A DNA stretch of 64,000 nt from contig OX344764.1 in NCBI GenBank assembly GCA_947034895.1, positions 12,214,001-12,278,000 on the forward strand, in the 5' to 3' direction. Origin of the DNA: Rhytidiadelphus loreus (taxonomy: Eukaryota; Streptophyta; Bryopsida; Hypnales; Hylocomiaceae). The notes beneath the pieces were generated by a model that saw only the letters and a list, made by a program, of their open reading frames with translations, was not told where the DNA came from and did no database searches. Position 1 is the first letter of the stretch, and every line of letters starts with the position of its first letter. Made by a program: the position numbers and the translations under genes. Below, one piece after another: positions 1 to 11,787 of the stretch.

Positions 1-125
1 ACAAGTAGCTTAGTAACTTGTTAGGGAAGAAAACAATAAGACAAAAAGAATCATGATAGATGGCTCAATGACGAGCTCAATGACCAACCAAGTGTGACAA
101 CCAAGACCATGAGGCCCTTCACGAC
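1..125. repeat. dispersed repeat, copy 1
   Basis: First of three diverged copies of a repeat that share 'ggaaaacaataagacaaaa' and the block 'catgaggcccttcac'. This copy is cut by the window start. No coding capacity or clear terminal repeats are visible. It could be a fragment of a larger transposable element. Confidence 0.6.
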
Positions 126-198
126 TTTAATAAGAATAAAAAGTGATTGAATTAATAACCCCACAACTTTGCTTTCATATTGGCACAAACAAAACGAG

Positions 199-400
199 AT
201 TCCATTGCAAAGAATTAAAATACAAATCAACCAACCATAAGTGGCTCAGCAAGGAGGAAAACAATAAGACAAAAGAACTAGGACAGATGATCTGACGCCA
301 GATTGAGTGTGACAACCAAGCCCATGAGGCCCTTCACGGCTTGCCACTAGTGAACACGCAACCACACAAATGTGTTGGAGTGTAATTAGCGGTGGAATTT
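199..400. repeat. dispersed repeat, copy 2
   Basis: Second copy of the repeat at the window start. It aligns from the 'gattccatt..aaaga' block through 'aaaacaataagacaaaa' and 'gaggcccttcac' to 'cacgcaaccacac'. It shares its upstream part with copy 3, so the full unit is about 200 bp. Confidence 0.6.
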
Positions 401-1252
401 TTTTATTGAAAGGAACGGTGTGCATTAAAAGGAATAAGAAACAATCAAATAGGCTTATGTGGACCATTCAACTTGGGGGGATTGAGTAATAGGTGCTACC
501 TAGGCTAGTGAAAACTACCCAAGTAAAGCATGTTGTTTGTACACCAAAGAAGTTGTGGCAAATGGCTCTCTATCTATTCTAGTTGCAACAAGAATTTTAT
601 CTTTTTGATTATCATCCGTATGTACATAGATTTTTTGAATACACTAGATTACAATCAATATGAGATTTACAACCCTATTCCATCTCTATACCTATATACC
701 ATACCCTACTAGTATTCCATATAACATCAATATTCCATATATCATGTCTATATCAAAGTTTTTGTTTTTTGTTTTGAAAGGTGGGTAGGCCAATCAAGTG
801 TTTTATTTATTTATTTTTGATTTGCAAGGATGGTTAATTAATTGATAAGATATGTGTATATTCTTTTTTAGGGATAGTACTTTCAAATATCTTAGGTTTC
901 TATCTCAACATTTCATCATCCTAATTATCTTGTAGTTTTGTTGTTTTTAATACAAGAAGAAGTAAAACAAAATCTTGGTCTCCTTTAGAGACACTCTTAG
1001 AACACCTTACATATGAAATTCAAACTAAAGGGCTTCAAGGTAACAACACCTAATATTGTTTGAATAAGTTTTTGAATATGGTGGGTACTATTAAATTGTA
1101 AAAGCTTTTGTTAGATCTACTTGGTAGTCACTTCAAATGGGGATTCGAGATTTTCACAGAACATATTTTTTAGACTCCATATAAATGAACCATGAACTTC
1201 CAAATTGTTGAAAATAGGTATATCCAAAGTCTACCCTATACTCTCATGTATG
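401..1252. other. AT-rich intergenic DNA, nothing recognised
   Basis: Low-complexity AT-rich sequence with no convincing open frame, RNA gene or terminal repeats. Confidence 0.5.
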
Positions 1253-1465
1253 GATTCCATTTCAAAGAGATAAAATATAAACTAGCCAGCTGTAAGTAGC
1301 GTGTTAGGGAGGAAAACAATAAGACAAAAAGAACCAGGACAACCGACCCAACAACCGACCAAGTGTGATGGCTAAGACCGTGAGGCCCTTCATGGCGTGT
1401 CACTAGCAACCACGCAACCACCCAAGCTCGATGGAGTGGAATCCACGATGTTTTATTTATTTATT
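1253..1465. repeat. dispersed repeat, copy 3
   Basis: Third copy, in the same orientation as the other two, ending near 'cgcaaccacccaagctcgatggag'. Three copies within 1.5 kb suggest local duplication or a fragmented element. Confidence 0.6.
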
Positions 1466-1594
1466 TTTTAATTACCCCAATATGTGTATTATTATTTTTT
1501 TGAACATGCTACATTACAATCAACATTAGGTGTCGATGAACAATGGTGGTGTGCAGGAAGAAGCTGGCGGGGAGGCATGTTTCTTGAATTTTTT

Positions 1595-1672
1595 TGATTA
1601 ACTTAAACCCTCAGCTTAAACCCTCGGCTTAAACCCCCTTACCTAAACCCTCAACCCTCTTACCTATCACAG
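1595..1672. repeat. degenerate telomere-like (TTTAGGG-type) repeats
   Basis: Several imperfect AAACCCT units lie in a row ('cttaaaccctcagcttaaac', 'cctaaaccctcaaccc'), with a 'cttagggtttt' sequence about 20 bp further on. The core equals the complement of the plant telomere unit, but spacing and sequence are irregular, so this is an interstitial telo-box-like tract and not a telomere. It sits upstream of the ARF, where telo-box motifs can act in plant promoters; that role here is inference. Confidence 0.4.
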
Positions 1673-1699
1673 ACTGTACTTTCGTTGCTCCTTAGGGTT

Positions 1700-4613
1700 T
1701 TCGATTCAAGAGACCCTCAAAATTCCATGAAACTTACCACGGAGTACTTCTGTTGTTTGGTGTAGATATTACATAAATTAGAAGATGCTGAAGAGGAAAG
1801 TCAAGCACTACAGTGTGAAGCTGCAGAATAGTCACGTAGAGGATCCGTCGTAAGCGCTTCCTCAAAGAATTATCGGCGACGCATGCCTGCCTGAGTGATC
1901 ATCAGGTAGAACTCGCCGACAGTTTTACCATTTACCAAGGTTTCTTTCCTGGACGCAACGAAGTCACAGGTGCAGTGGGTCAGAGCTCATCTGCAATACA
2001 TTCGCCTGATGAAGTATGGTAGTTGGCAACGGTCTTTTCTTTTCCTTAGCCGTTGTGCACATTGTGGGTGCGTGTTTCATTTTCTTATACACAGATGAGC
2101 GCAGCAAGCGCTTGGGTGATCCAATTGCAATGCTTGTTCTTGTTTGGCACAGCCAGGATGGTAGTTGACAATCGGAAAATTCATCCCCATTTCCACGAAT
2201 TTCTCCGATCCTTTTACAGGGGGCTGGGTTCCTCTTCAATTTATAGCAGCAGTCAGTCCCACTATTTTTTTCTTCTATATTTAGTTCAACTATATTTTCA
2301 GTGGTCGACTAATTTCCACAAGGATGTTCGGAGTGTCACTAATTTCGCGCCCGCCCTGATGGGATAACCCCGCGCAGCCAATCCCCGCTTGCCGGAGGGT
2401 CGCTGGGTAAGTTTAGCAGTCACCCGAATTAGAAGGACTTGAGTCTTTTGGGTGCAGAATGAAGCGCATGATGCCATTCAAAGTGCAGCCAGAGCTGACG
2501 TGTAAATGAAAAGGGAGGTCGGAAGGGCCGGGTGCAGGATTGCGGGCAAAGTGGGACGAACCTGGTTGCGTGATGAGGAGCTGTCCGGCTTGGCAGGCAC
2601 CACCTGCCTGCCCGCCCCACCGCGGGCCGCGGGCAGCGGGGAGCCGGGCAGGGCACTAGCAGACACACATCCCTTCCACTAGACGACGCAGCGCACGCCA
2701 CTAGAAGACACGAGGCTCTGGCATATCCTGGCCCTCTTATCGCAGCGGACCACTTTTTGGAAGCGCCCGGTAGGCCAGGTCCCGAAGAATAATGGGCTCT
2801 TAATGATCCCAAGTGAAAAAGGGCGAAGGATACCAGGAATGCAAGGGTGGGGCCTCATCATGACGAGTAATCTCACTTCCTAATTAAGTCGGCAAAGCCG
2901 GCTGCTTGAATGGAGGCTCTGTCATCCACCTTTTTTTGAGGGACACACTCATCAAACGGAACCAATTGAATCGTCTGTCATAGCCCTGTGTCATCCAGTG
3001 GGACCGTGGCTGATTTTATTTTTCTTCTGTTCAATGAATCTCGACCTTCGTCTACAAATCTAAGTTACAAGTCATCCACCCTGCTCTCACGCTCTGCGCC
3101 TTGCTTGGCATTGTTGGCATTGTTGGCATTGTACGGGTTTCTAGCGCTCCCCCTAGGCATGCGACGCTTAGATCGCGGGGCGCAGCACGCAACTGGGAAC
3201 AGTTGGAAGGCTGATGCTTGCCTTTGCATGGTCTGGACGTCTGGAAGCCGGCGCCCCAGCTGCACCACAAAAGTGTAACACACCACCCCGCACGGAAACC
3301 GGCAGGAAGAATACCTGCAAGAGAAGAGCTGTACGGTCCGGGTTGGGGCTACTAGACTTGTAGGCTTCGTCTACAGTAACCAGTGGGAGGAACACCACTG
3401 CTGTTGTTGTCGAGCCTTTCAGACGCAAACTTGCAAACTAATGAACTTGACTCCGTCCATCACGTTGGTCAACTAAGTCACAAGAGCTCGACAAGTTCCT
3501 TGCGGGCTTGGAGAAAAGGAAGGAAGGAGGGAGGGAGAGGGGTTCCGTAACTGGCTGCGAATTTGAACTTACGGGACCAGGGACTAGTAGCGTGGTGGCT
3601 GTGACGTACTGGACCGGGTTTCTGAGGGGTCCGTAACGAGCGACACGAGGTGGTGCCAGTGCTGCAGCGCCATATCCTGAGTTTGGGTTTAGAATGCGTT
3701 TTCTGGGGGAGCCTGAGCAAGAGTGCAACTGTTGTAAGCCTTGGTTTAGTTTGTGACTATTTCGACCTCTTGTACCGCACTGCTGGTGCAGTTCTCGAGT
3801 TGTGAGATTGTGCTTCTGCTGCAGGCAGGCGCTAAGCCAGGTGTGTTGCAGCGTTCATGAAACCTTATGTAGGGTGCCGCAAGTCCCGACGTTAGGGTTC
3901 AACAGTTTCAGGAGAGTGCGCTTTGGTTGGAACTTGACGGGTTTAGGAAAATTGACTGGATGCCTGGTATCAGATGGTTTTGTTGTAATGGGTACGTGCG
4001 ATGAGATTTAGGAGTCAGCTGCTTATTTCAGTAACCTGATGAGCAGAATTTTCCCATTAGACGTACTTAGATACGATAGAAGTATTGCGAGCAGACTTCA
4101 TGAAGAGCAACTCATTGGTCCTGAGCTTGAGAGTTCATTGCTCGATGAGTGCATTTTCGGTCGGTATTTTCGCTTCACCTGCTCGAATTTCATTCTCTCC
4201 TGACTGGTAGTTGGACCTTTAGTTCGAATATAAGACTGCGGAGACTGGTGATGGTTGCCTATTAAATGGCAACCCTAGGCATAGAGACGGCGATCGATTC
4301 TCTGGATTTGGTGAATTAGTCGTTTGAAATTGCACACCATACGTTTCACCTGGTATACATTCAGCAGTGAGCAATGGTTGCAGTCGTTTTATAGCTTCTC
4401 GGATTAGTGTTTCGAAGATCCTATGGAAAGCTTTGCGGCGGTAACTAAACCGAGGCTATGTATCACGGGTTTTGCATCATCTGTAATCAGTCTAAATTTA
4501 AAATTAAAAACTACAAATTTAAGTAGTAAAGTTGGCTAGTGCTATGATGCTTCTCAGCTAGGCTCAGGAGGGGTGAAGCACTGGCATCCAGAAACGTGAA
4601 CATCCTGTGCAAG
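1700..4613 (+). promoter_or_regulatory. ARF upstream region, GC-richer, likely promoter and distal leader
   Basis: From about 1.8 kb the composition shifts to markedly higher GC than the flanking intergenic DNA, with a GC-dense core around 2.5-2.7 kb, then declines to an AT-rich stretch near 4490-4530 just before the leader. No conserved protein is recognisable in any frame. The most economical reading is promoter plus possible untranslated exons of the ARF that starts at 4828. No TATA box or transcription start can be assigned with confidence. Confidence 0.35.
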
Positions 4614-4802
4614 ATGCATGAGATGCACACATCAGGCTAAGCATTCCCAGCCGTTGCGAGTGCAATGCGAGTGTTTTGAGCTTGTGGTGGGTTTGTGCTG
4701 CAGATTGTTTGAGAATCGCCTGCGAGGGTGTTGTTTGTGCGGACTGAGCATTGGCGGCGGAGGATGTGCTTAGGGCGGGAGGGAGGAGAACCCGTTGTCT
4801 GA
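4614..4802 (+). promoter_or_regulatory. three small upstream ORFs in the putative ARF leader
   Basis: Upstream of the ARF start codon lie three short ORFs: 4614-4640 (8 codons, MHEMHTSG), 4665-4679 (MRVF) and 4764-4802 (12 codons, [12 protein letters not shown]), the last ending 25 nt before the main ATG. Upstream ORFs are known to tune translation of some angiosperm ARF mRNAs (ETT and MP in Arabidopsis). Whether all three lie in the mature mRNA depends on the unknown transcription start. A possible 5'-UTR splice acceptor ('tgctgcag', ending at 4703) would leave only the third. Confidence 0.35.
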
Positions 4803-4827
4803 AAAGCGGTTAGAACGGCAAGCAAAG

Positions 4828-7800
4828 ATGTTCTGCGGTCCGGGTGGTATGATGGACGCCGATGGAGCGCAACTTACGAAAATCGATGAGCTGGACTACG
4901 AGCTATGGCATGCGTGTGCGGGGCCGCTCACGTCGATGCCTCCGCTGGATAGTCTGGTGTTGTACTGGCCACAAGGCCATATCGAACAGGTGCGTGGCTG
5001 ATTCTGGGCTGGTTGGCCTCGCGTGAGTGAAGCTTGTGTGGGCATTGGCATGAGGGGTTGCGCGTGTCTGCAGTGAGGGTGGTACAAGTGTTGTCGTTGG
5101 AAGTGGTGATGCATGGGGGGTCTGGGTGATTGGTTGTTGAACCTTGTACTGACGAAGGGAAGTGCCGTGTTGGGGCAGGTGGTAGCATGTACGCCAGGTT
5201 CAGCAGGCGCGGCCGACGTTCGTGCGGCGTCAAAGCTTTACGATTTACCGTCTCGTCTGCTTTGCAAGATCAGCAGAATGGACCTGCAAGTAAGCGCCGT
5301 GACGATCATCTTGGGCAGATGCTATATGTGCTACATGTTACTTGTTTTGAGGAGTTGGCATGGGAGACCAATTCTATCACGTGTGCGAGGAAATAGATCT
5401 CTGGAGAGAGCTTTGATGTGGTAAGTCTTGTGGAACTGGAAAAGCAGCAGGTGTTGATTGACTGGGCCGTGGGTTGGTGACTGTGCAGGCGGATCCCCAA
5501 ACGGATGAGGTGTTTGCGCAGATGGATCTGACTCCGCAAACGGATGAGGTTTGTGTTCATTACTGTGCACCTGCATGTGATCAATGACATCTTGCTTTCC
5601 TGGACCATGACGATGCAATATGCCGCTGCATGTCCAGGGTTAATTAATTGTTCACAGCGTCAGTTGAATCCACAATTGATTGATCTGTGTGAGCATTGGT
5701 AACGGTGAGTGTGATGTGTGTGTGGGCACAACAGGGGTCATTGACGAAAGAGATGAGAGGAGAGTCATCATCAACGAGGCAGACGAACGTCCGGAGCTTT
5801 TGCAAAACTTTGACGGCGAGTGACACGAGCACTCATGGCGGGTTTTCAGTGCCCAGAAGATCGGCAGAAGACTGTTTGCCTTTACTCGTGAGTTGCCTGT
5901 CTGGATTTTATCAGAGAAATGTTCATGGCATAGAGAGATGCGACTCATAGGAAGATACAAGTGGAAGTATGTGTGCAGTCATTCTAGCTTGGAGGAATTC
6001 CGTGGTGCTGGATATCTGAGATGTGTGCGAGGGTCGACAACACCTGCAGTAGCTCATTAAGGTAGCCAGATGCATTTTGACACTTGTATGTATGGGAGGT
6101 TTTATGGCATGTAGGGAGTCGGCCTCTGAGATGTATAATTGGTTTTGATTCAGGACCACACCATGAATCCGCCATGTCAGGAGCTGGTGGCTAAGGACTT
6201 GCATGGGAAAGAGTGGAACTTTCGCCACATTTTCAGAGGTATTAGTGGCGTTCACAAGAACTTCGATGGATTGCACATGCCGTCTGTTGTTTGGGGTTTA
6301 GGGCGTTGGTGCTACATATGTAGATGCGCTTCCAGAACTGGAATGAGAAGGGATTGTGTTGGTAGTGGAATGGTGAGGGAGCAGTTGTGGTGACGAGTTT
6401 ATGGGGTTTTGGTGCTTGCAGGGCAGCCTCGGAGGCATCTTCTGACAACAGGGTGGAGCACCTTCGTGGCTGGAAAGAAGCTTGTTGCAGGGGATACGGT
6501 GATATTTCTTCGGTGAGTTCTTTGAACACTTCCCAAACCCTTAATTATGGATGGAAAGCAGCGCGATGGGCTGGTGACACTGGAGGTAGTGAACTTTCTT
6601 AGAGTGCAGTGGAGTCGTTGATAGAGAATATGATTCATGATGCTTTGGACTTGATGGTTGCATGGATAGCAAATGATTTGTTCATGGATTAAATTGTTTT
6701 GGCTAAGTTGTCGTTCATTGACGTGGTGGATGTGATGTCAGTGGAGAGAATGGTGAGCTGCGAGTGGGCGTGCGTAGAGCTTCCAAGCAGCAAACTCATA
6801 CTAAGTCGACGTGCTTTTCGAACACCAACTTGCATCTAGGCGTCCTGGCAGCGGCCACCCATGCAGCGAAGAACTCGCTGCGCTTCAGCGTTATCTTCAA
6901 CCCAAGGTCAGTTGCAAGGACATGTCATGCAGGAGCTCATGAATTCGGGTGTAGGGAACTTGGGATGTGGAACTCAACATGTGGTTGGGTGCGCGACCAA
7001 TGCGCACGCCGCTTGAAGAATTTGCTTTGTGATTTGTTAACGAAGTGGTGTATTTTTATGATATTTAAGATTTGTGTGTAATGGTTGCTCAGGACAAGCC
7101 CATCGGAGTTCGTTATTCCGTACTACAAGTTTTTGAAGTCCCAGGAGAACAATCTGGCAGCCGGATCCCGCTTCAGGATGAAGTTTGAGTCGGAGGAATC
7201 ATCCGAGAGGAAGTACGATGCTCATCTATTCCCAATTATGACAGTTCCTTTTATTCCCTGGTTGATATATCGATGTGCTGAAGCGTTGAAATGAATGGGG
7301 TGTTGAAACAGAGTTGGGTGCGTGGACTGGGATTGCAGGTATGCCGGGACCATCGTGGAAGTGAGCGATGTATATCCAGTGGAATGGCCGGGATCCTCGT
7401 GGAGGTCCATTCGAGTGCAGTGGGACGAGATTTCCACCTGTGAACGCCACGAGAGGGTCTCTCCATGGGAGATTGAGCCCTTCGTGCCGATTATCCCGCT
7501 GCCCCCTCCTCAGCTGCGCCTGCCCAAGCGCCGCCCATCTACTCTTGTGAAAGAAACCGCCCAGCCACCGGGTAGGTGGCTCTGACTCTCTCTCTCTCAC
7601 TCTCACTCTCTCAGTGATTTGAATTCTGTACGTTTGTTACGACCAGTGTTGGACTGGCATGAAGCAAAATCAAAGCCTTTTGAGCATATGCCAGCTTGAT
7701 ACCATGGTTGTCCTCATATGCATGACAAGCACATTTTGGAGATACCAGCCCAACACTGGTTACGACCTCGAATGCATGAGCCACAGGACCGGACGCGAAA

Positions 7801-10091
7801 TTGGCGGACGCTGTGGTTGCCCATCAATCACTTCGTCGGTGTCTATACTGAGTCGTCGATCTGTCCTGTGATATTCAGGTTGCATGCCCAGCACGCCGGT
7901 TTCGTGTGAATCAAACAAAATGGCAAGGACCGAGCCAATTGTGGAAGACGACGAGGAATGCGAGATGCTGTCTGTTCGAGCTCCCCCGTCCGTCAATTTC
8001 AAGCAGGACCGATCTCCAAGGCTCCCAGGTCCGCAGTGCTGGGTACCCCGTCTGGACGTGCCTTCGTATGTGATGGTCAGTGACCCATACCAGCTGAGCC
8101 CGCAGCCCTCACCAGTGACACCATTCCCAGCGCCTCTACCCGCTGGCGGTAATACTCTGGATCGATCAGTGAAGCTCGGCAACTTGGAGCCAACCCCAGG
8201 CCATGTCCGTCCTCCGGTGCGGTGGCCAACCGCGCGTCGTGCAGACTTCCCTGCAGGCGTGAATTTCCCGTTCCGTGACCCGCCGAATCTTCCTAGTTGG
8301 CTGTGTGGTGGTCCGAAACGGGCAGGTGCAAATGCAAGCTCCACCGCGTCTGCGTCTCGGCCAGCTTTCGACAGACCCATGAACGTGCCTACCACCTCGC
8401 GTAACACTGAGGCCGCCGCAGCAGAGATTGCGTTGCGGGCACAGAAACCAGCGGCGTTTGAGTCGGAGTGGATCAAACCCAACATAGCGGGGCCGTCAAA
8501 TATAGAGGGACCGTCAAAGATAGTGGACTCTCCTCCTGCTGCACCACCTTCTCCGGCGCCAGAACAGCAGTGCAAGCTGTTCGGCATCAATTTGGCGGAG
8601 AAGGCACCGGTAGCGCTAAACCATCGTTCGGCGCCCTCTCCTCACAGCAGTGACGCAGGCCCAGCGCCCGGCGCTAATGACCCGTCTGTCATACCCATCG
8701 ACCAGCACCACGTGAACAATCTCGCAGCCGGGCCAAGTTCTCAGGCTCCAATGAGAACTGGAACGAAAGTGAGTTCGAGGATCCAAGTCAATGTAGTGAT
8801 TACAGTTTTGTATGTTACAACCTTGTGTGTTCAGGATTCTGAAGCCTTATGCTGGTGATGCTGTGCAGGTTTACATGATGGGGCAATTCGGTCGCACTAT
8901 CAATTTGAAGGAGATTGAGAGTTATGAAGGACTTGATCGCTCTCTGGGGGTCCTGTTCGACCTGGACGGTCCCCCCAAAGTCTATAAGCTGGTGTACAAG
9001 GACCATGAGAACGACGTGCTTCTCGTGGGCGATGATCCTTGGGAGTACGTGTTGAATTGCTCTTTTTGCTTCGTTTATGTTTTCGTGGTTTAGTTATGGT
9101 GTTTTTTCCTGGCCATGTTTCCAATTTGGTGCTTGCATGTCTCTGATGATTGTCTGAAATATTTTGTATCTGTAGGTACTAAATGGAAAATCTGTTAATG
9201 TGGTCAAAACCAGTGGTATAAAAGAGGTGAACATCGACACGTATCTGAACATGTATATTTTGTTGTATGTAGTCGTTATTGCATGTGGTCTTAAAGATGT
9301 GGATTTAAAAGAAATGACTTCTATTGTGATAGTTGTGCTTAAAATCTATAAGTTTTTATATATTAGAATTGTGCATAACTGAAAATGTAGTTGGACTTAG
9401 TTTTTATGTAGTAATCTTTTGTTGTGAGTATATTTAGAAAGTGTGAAATCACTCTAATCAATTATCTAATTAAAAGTCATTGAAAGAAGAAATATTTCCA
9501 AACCAGAAATATTTCTGGAGGGAAAAAATTCAAGCTTTCGTTGCATTCTGAGAAAATAGAATTTATCAAATTTGAAGCGGATGATCTTCTATTACATGTG
9601 GCGAATCTTCAATTACAATTTCAGAGTGAAGGATTTGAACTCGAGACAAGTAGACTTCCTAAATTTATTTCAACTAATGAGCACCTCCTGTGTTCTAGGT
9701 TTAAGTCATTCCTTATGACAAGAACTAAAACAAATTCAGATGATCTTCTGAAATGAATGTCTCTCCGTTTTGGGGCTGAAATTCCCTACTTCCACTCCAT
9801 CTCGCCTTCTGTTCTATATGCTAAGTTACACATATGCTTTTGTCCAAATTCCAGTCAGTTTTTGCTTAATTGCAATAGTTGGTGATTATGGATGCGCGTA
9901 CCTTACATCTGGTGAATCGTGAGAATATGGGTTCTCATGAAGTTGGTTTTGGTGTGCACAGGGAGTTCCGCATCTGCGTCAAGAGTCTCACGATTGTGGA
10001 CCCAGACGCAGAACTGAGTTTGGGGAAACAGCTTGCAAGCAAGCGTGAGGACGACGATGAGAGGAACTGGGAAGACAACAGGTGCCTCTGA
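4828..10091 (+). CDS. ARF: auxin response factor (ARF), 12 exons, class A/B-like
   Basis: DNA-binding transcription factor acting in nuclear auxin signalling at TGTCNN-type elements. Exons: 4828-4989, 5179-5289, 5489-5548, 5735-5887, 6154-6238, 6422-6512, 6742-6906, 7093-7212, 7339-7571, 7879-8768, 8869-9044, 9962-10091. All introns are GT-AG and every phase agrees, giving about 791 aa. Seen: N-terminal dimerisation part with [11 protein letters not shown] and WPQGHIEQ (res. 24-54); B3 domain about 130-235 with [16 protein letters not shown] and [15 protein letters not shown]; second dimerisation/ancillary part about 265-365 ([34 protein letters not shown]); Pro/Ser-rich, not Gln-rich, middle about 370-690 with KLFGI at 626-630; PB1 domain 690-765 with K690, GR at 698-699 and an acidic DDPWEEF motif. 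[15 protein letters not shown] is class B-like, whereas FSVIFNPR and [12 protein letters not shown] look class A-like. The ATG has A at -3. Reading through the intron 9 donor would stop at 7585. Family assignment is very secure; class and exact last exon are less so. Confidence 0.93.
7585..7612. repeat. CT microsatellite in ARF intron 9
   Basis: A (CT)n-rich tract with interspersed CA lies just after the exon 9 donor at 7572. It is likely length-variable and could influence splicing as a polypyrimidine tract. Confidence 0.7.
7642..7760. repeat. inverted repeat in ARF intron 9
   Basis: The arm 7642-7657 (accagtgttggactgg) pairs with 7745-7760 (ccagcccaacactggt) at 15 of 16 positions, with an 87-nt loop. 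The stem is too short and unbranched to claim a miRNA precursor; it may be a decayed foldback element. Confidence 0.5.
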
Positions 10092-11080
10092 GATTGTTCC
10101 GATTTTGAAATTTTTTAGTAGAGCCCTTTTGGCTAAGAATCGCTGGCTGGAACGCAGGGCGTGTTCTGTTTTAATGAGAGCAGTTTTGAACCTTTTTGCG
10201 CAGAATCAGTTCTTGCGGGGTTTTACATGCTTGATGTTTTGCTTATCAAGTGTGAGTAATTATTGAGCGTACCATGGAACTCCATGTAATATTGTCAATA
10301 CGTGTTCACGTAATATGGCTTCTATTATGATTTTGGATCATTAGTTTCATAGTAACCTGTCAAACTTTTCCTTCTATGATTCGGGATCCTATTATGGCAT
10401 GGTTTCTGTGCCTTTTAGATCTATATTGTGATGTAGGTTGTAGTTACGTAGTGAGGAATCTTTGGCCTGTGATTTCCCCTACTGAGTAGCAGAAATCCAA
10501 ATATATTATGATGGATAATGTGTATTGGCATGGAACTATTTCACATTTAGTGAGGTCCTCTTTTTGTATTACTCTTGTCAATTTCTTGGTGCTGCAGTAA
10601 CTCATGGGATTAGCTCATGTTTCTTAATGTTTTTTTGTTGTCATTTCTCTCCATGATTTCGTTCTTTAACTCCTCATCATCCTGAAGTCCACAAACTTTG
10701 TGAATGCACTGAATTTCTTCTCTGGATTGATTACTGTTAGAGTCACTCATATGATCTGAACTTGTAAGACAGTAATTTATCAAGGGTCATTTCATGCGAG
10801 GTTTATTTCATACAGGCATTGTAAATTGGAGAGACGGGTACATTTTTTAACACTCGAAGGTTTTTAGTTTTGCCTTCGTCATGACCATCCAACTGTTTTA
10901 GGATCTGTTCAACTGACTGCCGTTCAAATACCTTAGGATTGGAAAGATTGGGCAAAGATTGACTTGAAATCTAACTGCAAAATTCAAGGTAGATTTTAGA
11001 ATCACGTAACTTTTTTAAGGGTAGTGTGTTAAAATATAAGACAACCCTGCCAATTACAACCAAAGTACCGTAGAAGACAT
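10092..11080. other. ARF 3' flank, no further coding signal
   Basis: Moderately AT-rich sequence after the ARF stop, presumably starting with its 3' UTR. If the 'aacaggtgcc' donor-like site at 10082 is used, one more small exon could lie here, but I see no conserved sequence to support it. Confidence 0.4.
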
Positions 11081-11165
11081 TGAGTTTGATAGCCTAGTGG
11101 GACCCGGTGCTGTTCTGTCCTCAGGATCGCAGGTTCGGTTCCTACTTTCCGGCTCTGCTGGACGA
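11081..11165 (+). repeat. tRNA-derived SINE-like sequence
   Basis: A pol III A-box-like block (tagcctagtggg, 11090-11101) and a B-box-like block (ggttcggttcc, 11132-11142) are separated by 42 nt start to start, close to the spacing in a tRNA. The flanks do not close into an acceptor stem, so this is not a functional tRNA gene but resembles the head of a tRNA-derived SINE. Tail and target duplications were not identified. Confidence 0.4.
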
Positions 11166-11787
11166 TTCAAATTCCGACCTTGAAAACTTCATCCAAACGC
11201 TTCGTGTTTTGGGTCTCTTTTGGGGAATTGGTTTGAAGAACTCAAAAGCATAAAATTTCGGACCGGCTGTCACCTTCACTTAGTTGCAGTGGGTTATTAC
11301 AGGCTAGCTGTTGTCAGTTATTTTACTTCCTGGATTTTCCGTTCGGTTTCCAAATACAAAATCTGTATCAATTGAGTACACAAAAATAGACATTGAATGC
11401 ACATGTAAACACATCATGGTGAGACACAAACACTTCATGTACCGTGTCCTGAAGTGCGTAGAGTCAAGTCTCTGACATCCACGTTGTTTTTTCCTGGACA
11501 CCAATGAAACTACTTTCGTTGAAAAGCCAAGTCTTTTGTGGGTTTCCCATTTGTTCAAAAAAGAAAAAGAAAAGCCAAGTCTTTTTTTATGAAAGCAGAC
11601 AGTTTCTAATTTCTTCTTGACGAATGAATGAATGAAACGCGTGTCAGTAGGGTACGCTGGTCCAGTAAAAGGGGCCGGGGGAGTTAAGGTCAGACTTTCA
11701 TGTCGAGTCAGTCGGAATCGGAATTATAGCTCTGGTCGACTTCCATGATGTTCTCACTTCTTTTTCTTTTATGAAAAGTGATGGGAT
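11166..11787. other. intergenic, nothing recognised
   Basis: Mixed-composition DNA. Short open frames show no conserved domain. Confidence 0.4.

Noticed and set aside
1915..1921. TGTCGG-type auxin response element upstream of the ARF
   Set aside because: A single six-base match is expected by chance; no pairing or conservation can be shown.
7642..7760. miRNA precursor in ARF intron 9
   Set aside because: Only a 16-bp stem with one mismatch and an 87-nt loop; it lacks the extended stem of a plant pre-miRNA.
7760..8590. 276-codon open frame on the - strand
   Set aside because: It lies antisense to ARF exon 10, whose + strand frame is supported by domains and splice phases; the - frame is a shadow of GC-rich coding sequence.
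8831..8868. Alternative acceptor at 'ttcag' 8834 for ARF exon 11
   Set aside because: Using it puts exon 11 out of phase with exon 10 and hits a stop; the acceptor at 8868 gives RTGTK|VYMMG, the expected start of the PB1 domain.
9541..9756. Open frame inside ARF intron 11
   Set aside because: No ATG start, no recognised domain, and it lies in an AT-rich intron between two exons that join in phase within the PB1 domain.
11090..11142. Functional tRNA gene
   Set aside because: Flanking bases do not form acceptor or anticodon stems; only the promoter-like boxes are tRNA-like.
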